In this document: piece by piece, positions 1-9,072 of the stretch
Layout of the letters: each line of letters begins with the position of its first letter
Numbering within the stretch: position 1 is the first letter of the stretch
Origin: Abelmoschus esculentus
Lineage: Eukaryota; Streptophyta; Magnoliopsida; Malvales; Malvaceae
Length of the DNA stretch: 64,000 nt
Reading direction: 5' to 3'
Assembly (NCBI GenBank): GCA_035048815.1
Contig: JAUCBN010000003.1
Coordinates: 25,404,001-25,468,000 of the forward strand
Made by a program: the position numbers and the translations under genes
Notes under the pieces: generated by a model
Told to the model about the DNA's origin: nothing
The model's database searches: none
The model's input: only the letters and a program-made list of their open reading frames with translations

Positions 1-1990
1 CAGTCAAGATCAATACGCCTCCGGAGAAGGCCTTTTTGACAATATAAGGCTCTTCCCAATTCGGCATCCATTTCTCTCAGAAATCTCGGTGTATAGGCAA
101 GATCTTTTTAAGCACTAGATCTCCCTCTCGGAATTCTTGTGGTCGAACTTTCTTGTCATAAGCTTGAATCATCCGCTTCTGATACATTTGGCTGTGACAG
201 ATAGCTTTCAACCATTTTTCTTCAATTAGATTCAATTGATCTAAACGAATCTGTACCCACTCTGCGTCGTCTAGCTTCGTTTCTGACAATACTCGAAGAG
301 ATGGGATTTCAACTTCTAGAGTTAACACTTCTTCAGTACCATATACCAAGGAATATGGCGTTGCCCCGATAGAAGTTCTAATCGAAGTTCGGTACGCAAA
401 CAAGGCAAAAGGAAGCCTTTCATGCCAGTCTTTGTAGGTTTCAGTCATCTTTGATATGATCTTCTTAATATTCTTATTTGCTGCCTTAACGGCTCTATTC
501 ATCTTTGGCCGGTATGCCACAGAGTTGTGATGAATTATTTTAAACTGCTCACAGGTTTCTACTATCAATCTGTTGTTGAAATTGGTAGCATTATCCGTGA
601 TGATTCGCTCTGGTAGACCATATCGACAAATAATCTCTTTCTTCAAGAACTTGCAAACTGTTGTTCTTGTGATGTTAGCGTAAGAGACAGCTTCTATCCA
701 CTTGGTGAAATAATCGATAGCCACCAGGATAAAGCGATGCCCATTTGAAGCCTTGGGGTGAATCTGCCCGATTACATCTAATCCCCAAACAGCAAAAGGC
801 CAGGGCGAATTCATTGTATGTAACGGTACTGTCGGAGAATTGATTTTATCTGCATAGATTTGGCATTTGTGACACTTTTTGGCATATTCTATGCAATCCC
901 CTTCCATAGTAGACCAGTAGTATTCGTATCTCATTATTTTCCGTGCCATCGAGAAACCATTGGCGTGCGTACCACAAATTCCATCATGCACCTCTTCCAA
1001 AATACTTTTAGCCTCACGGGCATTGACACACCTTAGCAACACTTGATCTCTGCTTTTTCTGTACAAGACGTCGCCATCTAATACATATGCAGCAGTCATT
1101 CTTCTGATTGTTCTCTTGTCAATGTCATTAGCTCCAAATGGGTAAGCTTGGAACTTGATGTACTGTAGAATATCAAAATACCAAGGATTATCATCCTCTT
1201 CTTCCAAGTTGCATCAATGAGCGTATGTTTCATAGCTCTGCATCCGGATTAGCAACATATCCTCCGGTCTATTTGCTTGGAATACCGAGGCTAGCGTAAC
1301 TAAGACATCTGCCATTTTGTTGTCCTCTCTAGGAAGGTATACAAATTTTATCTCTTCAAATTCTTCTATTAGTTCTAATATCAACTTTCGATATTCTATC
1401 AACTTCGTGTCTTTGGTTTCCCATTCTCCACGCAGTTGATAAATAACTAAGGCTGAATCTCCGTATACCTTCAAGGTTTTATCTTTCTTTCTATTGCAGC
1501 CTTCAATCCCATGATACATGCTTCGTATTCAGCCATATTGTTAGTGCATAAAAATTCTAACTTGCTCGTGAGAGGGTAATGTATACCATCCGGAGATATT
1601 AATACAGCTTCGATTCCCCGTCCGAGGGTGTTGACTACCCCGTCGAAATACAACTTCCATTTTTCCATTTCTTCATTTTCTTCAACGGAAATGGTCATTA
1701 CATCCTCATAAGGAAAATCAAAGTTCAGAGGCTCATAATCATCCGAGGCTCTACTTGCAAGAAAGTGAGCTATGGCACTTCCTTTAATTGTCTTTTGGCT
1801 AACGTATACTATGTCAAATTCGGACAATAACATTTGCCATCGTGCTAATCTCCCAATTAACGCGGGTGCTTCCATCAGAAACTTTAATGGATCGAGCTTC
1901 GATATCAACCACGTGGTATGATATAGCAGATATTGCCTGAGTCGACGGGTAACCCAAACAAGTGTACAACACATCTTTTGGATAAACGGT
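1..1990 (-). pseudogene. gypsy pol remnant: RNase H, archaeal-type RNase H, integrase
   Basis: From 1990 downward the translation gives the end of the gypsy RNase H (RRLRQYLLYHTTWLISK), then the acquired archaeal-type RNase H that marks the Tat lineage (YFDG, MAEYEA, VYGDS, and DNKMAD as the last acidic position), then integrase with an HHCC zinc finger and the first two catalytic aspartates (GLDVIG, TDNATNF). Breaks: a one-base loss in an A run at 1477-1480 shifts the frame inside the second RNase H; an in-frame TGA at 1214-1216; and a TGA at 77-79 before the integrase C-terminal KWMPNWE-type tail, which stays open to the left edge. The third catalytic position reads AVKAANK where the family normally has AVEAANK, so the glutamate is lysine. 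The copy cannot make an active enzyme. Confidence 0.88.
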
Positions 1991-2149
1991 TAATACCCAT
2001 GCAAATGATATACCAAGTAAATATAAAATGCATAGAAGGATCAAAAAACGAAAAACAGAAAGAAAATGTGTTAGTATGATGGATACAAAGATAAAATAAG
2101 ATAATAAAGAGGTGCTTGAAAAAAACATAAAGCAGATCATAATGCAATA

Positions 2150-2233
2150 AAAAGTAACCAGAGAGCACGCTAAATTGCACAAAATAACCAGAGAGCATGC
2201 TAAATTGCGTAAAATAACCAGAGAGCATGTTAA
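2150..2233 (-). repeat. tandem repeat, 30-bp unit, about 2.8 copies, in gypsy leader
   Basis: Three successive units share the core AAAATAACCAGAGAGCATG, at a strict 30-base period, with a few base differences between copies. The array lies between the primer site and the surviving pol sequence, in the untranslated leader. No coding function is supported; the open frames across it only reflect the repeat. Confidence 0.8.
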
Positions 2234-2716
2234 CAGAGAAATCCTAAGTTTGGAGGCATTTCGGCAGCATACCGCCTTATCTTATGGTCCCTGTCTGGCT
2301 CTAGAAGGGGTAGGTTTCTACTCTATATGTGGTTTTTGATCTAGACGTTGGGTTCCTGAACTGTCGTTATCGCCTACTGTGACGATAAGATATCGATTCG
2401 GTGGTATAGGTCCCTTACAACGGAGGTGAAGACCCCACGATGCGTAAGGTTAGTATACCAGAAGCAGATAAAAATCTGAAACTCGGAGCTGGAGAGCATC
2501 ACGTCGGATAATATCTAACTCCCACTTAAGGGTGAAAGCTCGGGTCGAGAGCTTATGCATGAATGACAAGATATATCACGAAAGTAAAAAGCTATCCCCA
2601 TCCAAACAATGTTCACTTAACAATAAAAATTTAAATTAATATTTATCTTCAAAATGCCAAAATGCCACGTAAAATTTAAAAAAATTAGGCCTGACTCACA
2701 AAAAATAATTTTTTAG

Positions 2717-2736
2717 GGTCCCCAGTGGAGTCGCCA
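2717..2736 (-). promoter_or_regulatory. primer-binding-like site of the minus-strand gypsy element
   Basis: On the minus strand the 20 bases start TGGCGACTCC, three bases after the CA end of the LTR at 2740. A TGG start is what a site complementary to a tRNA 3' CCA would show. I could not name the tRNA. Confidence 0.6.
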
Positions 2737-4628
2737 AGCTGTCGCGACCTTTTAAAAAACATGAATTTAAGTGAAAAGTAGCTCGTCGATTAGTTTTGAA
2801 AAATCCAAACTTTATCGCTTTTAATCTTGAAAAACCCAAATTTTTAGGAAAAATATATAATTTATTTTTTAAAAATGATTTGGCGTCACCACCGGCCACT
2901 TTGGTAGGCCAGACACCATAAAAAAAAAAGAGATTCATTTTAAAAAATATTGGGTTCGGGAGTCGGTTACGAGTAAGAACGACCCTTACAAACGCCCAAA
3001 AAATTAGTACCTTGAAAAAATTACGTGGCATTGATACTTTGAAGATAGATATTAATTTAATTTTTCATTGTTTATCAAACATTATTTGAATCGATGATAT
3101 CCTTTTGATTTAGAAATTACGTCACCTTTAAACTTGAGTTGAACGAGATGTCCTCTAGATAGGAAACCTCACCCAAATTCAAAGGAATATAACTTCAGCC
3201 TCAAAAGGTTAAAGTAAGATGCATGACCATTTTTATCTTGTTCATTTTAAGTTCTAATCCTACAAGGGCTCCATTAATTAAGTGTTAAATCCTAAGTTAC
3301 TAATGTCGCTAGTTATTTGCCTATCAATTTTATTTAATACTAAACCTAAGTTATTTATCAAAATTCTAGGTTTTAATAGCACATGAATTCGATACCAAGG
3401 TACACTCTTTAGGCCAACATCATGGTACGTCAAAACATCAGCCTCTTTAGTGTATCCGAGATATAAGATTCAAATACCATTATTTACTAATTTTCTCCCT
3501 ATTTAGTTAATTAATTAATTAAAGCGACTAGTCCTAGAGGACTCTAAATTAATTAATCTAAATGTTTATTAAGTGATCTTCCTAAAATATGTCATGCAAA
3601 AACATAATAAAATAAACAAACAAGATAAAAGGAACTTGATATTTTTATTAAGAACATGGGAGTACAAGTTACATCGAAATTGTCATCATAAATGAGTAAA
3701 AAGGGTCTTGCATTGGTAAAAAATAGGGACTAGAATTCAAACTTCAAAAGAGGAATTAGATTTAATTAAGTGTGTAATTAATTTTAAAGTTTTAAAAATT
3801 TTTAATTAAATTAATTAATTAAATTTCCCTAACTCTAAACTTAATTAATCTCAATTAAAACCTAACTTGAATGGATTTTAAGTTTTTAAAGTTCGATTAG
3901 GGTTGGATTAAACTCAATTAGGTTAATTTTTAAATCATATCTTAGAAAATTAAGATTAATTAAGAGACTTAATTAAAATAATTTCTCAATTTTAAGAATT
4001 TAATTAAACCTAATTAAAGTCTAGTTTAGTGAAACTTGGGCTAATTAGACCTAATTAATTTTAAATCTTATCTTTAGAAATTAATTGAAATTAATTAAAA
4101 TAATTAATTAAAATTATTTCCTAAATTTTAAGAATTAAATTAAACCTAATTGAAGTCTAATTTGGTGAATGTTTTAAGGTTTAAAGGCTAGACTAGACCT
4201 AATTAAATTGGGTTAATTTTAAAACATATTTTTAGAAATTAATTAAAATTAATTAAAATAATTAAAATTATTTCTAAAATTTAAGAATTAAATTAAACCT
4301 AATTAAAGTATAATTTTCAGGTTCTAGGGGTCAAATTAATCCTATATTAGATCTAACTAGGTTAAATTAATTTTAAATTATCTAAAAAATTAAATTAAAT
4401 TCTAATTAGAATCTAATTAATAAATTTTTAAGTCTTAAAATTAATATTTTATCCTACTTAAAGTCTAAAATTAATTAATTTTAATCCTAGGGGTCTAATT
4501 AGGGGGTTTAAGGACCTAATTGAGCGAAATCAAAGGCTCTAGAGACCTAATTGGGGGTTCTAGGAATAAATTGAATAACAGCTTAAACCTAGGAGGACCT
4601 TATCCTTTTTAATTAAAAAGACGCGGAT

Positions 4629-4682
4629 CCGGGTTAACCCGGACCCGACCCGCTCGACCCGACTGCCAAAACGGCGCCGTTT
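4629..4682. repeat. two 14-bp perfect palindromes in the LTR GC island
   Basis: CCGGGTTAACCCGG occupies 4629-4642 and AAACGGCGCCGTTT occupies 4669-4682, about 26 bases apart, within a CG-rich stretch surrounded by very AT-rich sequence. They may be protein-binding or structure-forming sites of the LTR promoter. That role is inference only. Confidence 0.7.
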
Positions 4683-4845
4683 CATCCCAAGACAAAACCC
4701 CCTTACGCCGAGTTGGCTCGGCCATTTGCACCGAGACCAACTCGTCCCGACTCAGCAACTCAAAGGATTCTCTGAAACAATCACCTTGGAGCCTAGAAAA
4801 TAGGGGTTTTCCGGATCAAACAAGGCTTTTAGCCAAGAACATGAT

Positions 4846-4878
4846 GAATGTTCTTCATGTTCATGAAGAACATGAAGA
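4846..4878. promoter_or_regulatory. hairpin with heat-shock-element-like TTC/GAA words
   Basis: ATGTTCTTCATG and CATGAAGAACAT form a 12-bp stem with a 2-base loop at 4848-4873. Embedded are TTCATGAA and further GAA/TTC triplets, which resembles the nTTCnnGAAn arrangement of plant heat shock elements known from some stress-activated LTRs. The spacing is imperfect, so this is only a candidate regulatory site. Confidence 0.35.
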
Positions 4879-5598
4879 ACACGGTCACCCACCGCCGTGC
4901 ATGCCATCGTTCGATCCAAACAACCACCGCCTAGCACCGCTCCGGCAAGTTTGCCGGTCGTCGCAACGAAGATTCCGACCACTCCTCCGATGCCGTTTCC
5001 TACACCGGAGAAGGTTTCCAACGCCGACGAATCGTCCGGTGACCCTAAAACACCCTAGAAACAACTAAAAACCCCAGTTTAACAACCCAAAACCGATCTA
5101 AACTAACCCTAAACACCTAAAGTATACGATTACTACCCCAAACCAACCAAAAAATCCAAACTCAGAAACTAATCAACCGAAATAAAAGATGGAACCGAAA
5201 ATCTTACCGATAGCCTTCTTTAATTCAAAAACAGAGATTGCTCTCGACTCCAACTCTGATTCACGTCTCTCCTCTGATTTCAACCCTGATTCCAGCCGAT
5301 TAAAGCCTCTCCCCAACTCAGTCGGTTGAATCCCTTTTAAAGGGATTCAAACCCAAGAACCCAAACACACTCAAACTCCTCAATCCCTTAAAACTCTCAA
5401 CAAAATCTCAATCCTAGCCAAAATCTCAACATCCAACAACCCAATCTAATCCCAAAATCCCTCAAAATTCGGCTCCCACAACCATACTCTGTTTTCACGA
5501 TTTCTGATTTTTTTAATATATTTTTTAAATATTTTACTATTTATAAATTTTATTAATTATTTATTATTATTTGTTTCATTATTTAATTCGTGTTGACA

Positions 5599-5912
5599 CG
5601 ATTTGTCATGGGAAGATGTACCAAAAACGAATGATTCGGGCTCACAATAAAAAAGTCCGACCAAGATCTTTTCGTGAAGTAGATTTGGTTTTGAAAAAGG
5701 TTCTACCTATGCAAAAGGATTTTCGAGGAAAATGGATGCCAAATTGGGAAGGACCATTTATTGTGAAAAAAGCCTTCTCAGGTGGAGTATTAATCTTAAC
5801 CGAGATGGACGGAAATGATTTATCAAATCCAGTGAACTCGAATTATGTGAAAAATATTATCCTTGAATGCATGACAACGCCAATAGGTGAAAACCCGAAA
5901 GGACCCTATTAG
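5599..5912 (+). pseudogene. gypsy integrase C-terminal fragment (outer, interrupted element)
   Basis: The plus-strand frame starts abruptly at the LTR boundary and reads ICHGKMYQKRMIRAHNKK through KWMPNWEGPF and ends PKGPY, stop at 5910-5912. This is the integrase C-terminal region of a Tat-like gypsy element and is closely similar to the minus-strand copy at 77-190. The upstream part of this element must lie to the left of the window, beyond the nested insertion. The upstream residues before 5598 belong to the inserted LTR and should not be counted. Confidence 0.85.
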
Positions 5913-6060
5913 TAAGAAAAAGAAAAGAAAAGAAAAGAAAAAGAACCATCAGTAGGTAAAAATCTGAAAGGGCCCTACTAAAAAAGAGAAAAGAAAAGAA
6001 AAGAAAAAGAACCATCAGTAGGTGAAAACCTGAGAAGGCCCTACTGGTAATAAAAAGGGA
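5880..6060 (+). repeat. tandem repeat of about 60 bp after integrase stop, 3 copies
   Basis: Three copies carry the word pair AGTAGGTGAAAA and GGGCCCTACT (first copy diverged and overlapping the pol stop), separated by AAAAGAAAAG purine tracts. Such repeats beyond pol are seen in related gypsy elements; the function is unknown. Confidence 0.65.
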
Positions 6061-6271
6061 GGAAAAAAGAAAGAAAATTCAAGGCGAAAACTCGCAAAGG
6101 GCGCCTTGAAATCATGGGGAAATTCAAGTTATGATTTTGAAAATGGTCCGTGAAGAAAGTTCATATGTCTTCATACGTTGGTCGATGACTTAAGCTTTAC
6201 TAAGTAGAAGTCATGCAAAAGAGGTTCTTGAGCGAGATAACAGCGAAGTCCTTGTAATTGATATCTTAGGG

Positions 6272-6319
<48 letters not shown>

Positions 6320-6810
6320 CATCATCATTTTTCTTTCTTCCTCTTTCTTTTTGTTCGATATTGTATCAAACATTCGATTACCAACTTCCAATTCCTAGGT
6401 CGTTTTTATTCAATAAGAAAAGTTCATTAATCTCGTTACCTTGTATTTATTTATCATCTGAACATATGTACATTTCTTTAATGAATTTGTTGTTTTACTC
6501 ACGGGGTCTATAATATGTTCGATGCATTACTTGAATAAATGATTTAAAACAAAATGATTCTCAATAGAAAGTTTCAAAACTTAAGAGGCACAACATGGAG
6601 TAAAAAAGATGAAATACATTGGTCGTGATCGGAATAAAGACAAATAAATTCAAAATAAAATCTAATATTCATGCATTTAAAGCATTTGAGCATCTTACAT
6701 ATAAGACAAGTGCATTAGAAACATGTGCATTTTTTTTTGACAAGATTGGCCTCTAAAAGGAGGTGCCTTCAGGATGAAGTATCATTATTTATTTTCAAGA
6801 ATAAACATCA
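6061..6810. repeat. 3' noncoding part of the outer gypsy element with (TTA)n microsatellite
   Basis: No supported gene. An uninterrupted TTA/ATT microsatellite of about 15 units lies at 6273-6319 and ends in a short ATC run. The rest is ordinary AT-rich 3' noncoding sequence between pol and LTR. Confidence 0.7.
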
Positions 6811-7110
6811 TCAACTACCTCCGAGATGGAGTGTCATCACTAAAAGCTTCTAAGAAGGAATGTCATCAATCACCTTCGAGATGGAGTATCATCATTAAGC
6901 TTTCATGAAGGAATGTCATCAATTACTTCTGAGATGGAATGCCAACATTAAGCCTCCATGAAGGAATGCCATTAATTACCTCCGAGATGGAGTGTCACAT
7001 TAAGCTTCCATGAAGGAATGTCATCAACTACCTCCGAGATGGAGTGTCATCATTGAGCTTCCAAAAGGGAATGCCATCAACTACCTCTGAGATGAGTGTC
7101 ATCATTAAAG
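6811..7110. repeat. tandem repeat, about 54-bp unit, about 6 copies
   Basis: Each unit alternates CTACCTCCGAGATGGAGTGT with a segment ending GAAGGAATGTCATCAA. Copies differ by substitutions and small indels, with periods between about 52 and 55 bases. It lies in the 3' noncoding region just upstream of the polypurine tract of the outer gypsy element. Confidence 0.8.
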
Positions 7111-7240
7111 ATTCCGATGATGAATATCATCGTTTATCTTACCACCTACCTCTAAAATAAAGTATCATAACTACTAGGTTGTTTCTTATTGAATTTTTTT
7201 TTACTTCTAGTCTTTGCTCACTTCCTCTATTTGAGTAATA

Positions 7241-8600
7241 AGCAAAGAGGGGCAACTGTATGCAACAAAATTTGAAATTAAATCTAAAAAATCTGGAAAA
7301 AATAAATATTTAAAAAATAAAAAAAATAAATTTAGAATAATCTTTAAAAAATTAAAAAATAAAAATTAAAAAAATCAAATAAGTCTAAAATGGATAATCT
7401 TAACAAAAATATTCTTCATCTCCAAGTAAAATCCTAACCAATTCTTATTTTTAGAATTTAAAACCTCCTAAAACCTTAGTTTCTACGCTATAAATACCCT
7501 CAATCCCTTTAGAAAAATAACAAGAAAAACAAAGCAAAATACAAGCAAAGCAAAGAAAATATAGAAGAAAAAATACAAGAGAAAAGCTTAGAAGTTTAAA
7601 GTAGTGGAAGGATTTTAGAAGCGATCAGATTTAATATCTCCTGGGGCAATTTAATTCAACAATAGGTTTACGAGTTTGAAAGAAGTAAAAAGAGTCAAAT
7701 CTTTTTTTTTCTTTGCCTCAATTGTTCAGTTCTTTTATTTGTATGAAAAATAAAGTGACAAGTGAAAATATAAAACGTTTTAAAAACCTAAAAATATGTG
7801 ATATTATTATTATTATTATTTTCTGTAATATTATAAAAAATTTAAACGTTGGAAATCAAATGTGAAAGGAAATTTTGTGTGTGTCAGACGTAGATCTGAT
7901 TTCAAATTCAATTTGAAATCGGCAGCATTGCTGCTATTTACTGAGCTAGGCAAGATTAGGAAAAATTATTTTATAAGTCCTTTAAAATTTAGGTGTTTAA
8001 ATTCATACTCTTTAATTTTGGTTTTATTTTATATTAGTCCTTTATATTATAATTTATCTTAATTAGATTTTTATTCATAAAATTATTTAATTACTGAACT
8101 AATAAATTAGTTCAGATTTAATTTAATAATTAGTTGGTTTTATTAATTTAATTAATTTGTGAATTAGATTTTAATTATATTTTATTAGAATAATGAAATA
8201 AAAAATTAGATTATACATAATTTTTTTATATAATTTTATTTCTTTGATTTATTTTAATTTAATTTTATATTTAAATTATTTTTGGTATATGCTTATTTTA
8301 TCTTCTTCAACTCTATTATTTTTTATTTAGCTAATTTTTATATAATAGTGCTATTAATCACCTTTCAAGCTTGGTAAACCATACAACCCTTTTAGGTACT
8401 AATTTTGGGCGTTGTAGGGTGTTATAACCTTCCCCACGCGTAATCGACTCCCGAACCCGGTAATAAACGCAGACCAGTTTCATAGGTTTTCAATCGTACC
8501 TATTCAAAACGATTGATGACGACTCTAATTTTTGATGAGATTTTGAAAGTCCAATCAATTTCAACCTAGACCAAAAACGATATCGACATCCTTTTTAACT
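7241..8600 (+). repeat. PPT and 3' LTR of the outer plus-strand gypsy element
   Basis: A polypurine tract AGCAAAGAGGGGC at 7241-7253 is followed by the LTR start TGTATG at 7257. A TATA-like CTATAAATACC lies at 7488-7498 with a purine-rich leader after it. The conserved LTR block (CCTTCCCCACGCGTAATCGACTCCCGAACCC region) is at about 8400-8470. The exact 3' end is not resolved; homology to the sister LTR continues to at least 8535. An open frame at 7862-8062 is AT-rich LTR sequence, not a gene. Confidence 0.7.
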
Positions 8601-9072
8601 CTTAGGTAAGTGACATATGATCCTTAAAAGTGTGAACTTATTATCTTTGTGATACGATGGTTATGTATGATGTAATACGTATGAACAAATTTGAAATGGT
8701 TGTTATATTATGTTAAATGGTTTAGATGTAGATTTGGATTTAAGTGACAAAAAATTAACACAAAACTAGACTAAAATGACCTTTTGAACACTTAAATTGT
8801 TAAATTTAATAAATAGTTTCGATTTTTTTTAAATTTAACATGCAATTAAAATTAAGCAATATTGAATTGTAGATAAAATTTTATAAATTTGGACAACATT
8901 TAGGCCCTTAATTTAAGTAAAAACTAAAATAAAATTTATCGATATGTACTAGGCGTACCGTTATGAGTGGAAACATACCGATACAAGGTGACATTATAGG
9001 TCATATTGTAAGCCTAATATCAGTACATAAACATTGGTATCAATATGGGAAACTGAATCTAGAAATAGAAAT
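8601..9072. other. AT-rich spacer, no gene
   Basis: No gene, RNA or clear repeat boundary is recognised. A word rich in GTACC/GGTATC near 8940-9060 may be a decayed LTR piece. Confidence 0.5.

Larger units (their letters stand above)
1..5598 (-). mobile_element. Ty3/gypsy (Tat-type) retrotransposon, 5' LTR to integrase, truncated by window edge
   Basis: Read on the minus strand the order is 5' LTR (5598 to 2740), a 3-nt spacer, a primer-binding-like site (2736 to 2717), a leader with 30-bp tandem repeats, then RNase H, a second RNase H and integrase running off the left edge. gag, protease and nearly all of reverse transcriptase are absent: only about 0.75 kb separates the primer site from the end of the gypsy RNase H, so a large internal deletion is inferred with its junction near 1990-2000. 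The LTR ends are TGTC...GACA. The right boundary at 5598 falls exactly where a plus-strand gypsy integrase reading frame resumes, so this element is nested inside another gypsy element. The 3' LTR and second target-site copy are outside the window. Confidence 0.85.
2740..5598 (-). repeat. 5' LTR of the minus-strand gypsy element (2859 bp)
   Basis: Boundaries come from the TGTC start (rc of 5595-5598), the GACA end (rc of 2740-2743), the adjacent primer site, and resumption of a foreign integrase frame at 5599. Inside are long runs built from TTAATTAA-type words (about 3480-4480), a GC-rich island at 4615-5060 with two 14-bp palindromes, and a conserved LTR block at 2880-3010 (in rc: GTAACCGACTCCCGAACCC followed by a GGCCGGTGG motif). 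The same block recurs near 8400-8535, 22480-22600 and 42360-42480. Open frames at 4752-5068 lie in the GC-rich island and show no protein family. Confidence 0.8.

Noticed and set aside
1814..2228. Minus-strand frames reading MLSGYF repeats
   Set aside because: These are the translation of the 30-bp tandem DNA repeat in the gypsy leader, not a protein repeat.
4752..5068. Glycine-rich minus-strand frame and proline/arginine-rich plus-strand frame
   Set aside because: Both come from the GC island of the 2.86-kb LTR; no homology recognised.
6811..7110. Regular repeat that could suggest a CRISPR-like array
   Set aside because: Units are contiguous, degenerate and without unique spacers, and the genome is a plant's; it is a tandem repeat in a retrotransposon 3' region.
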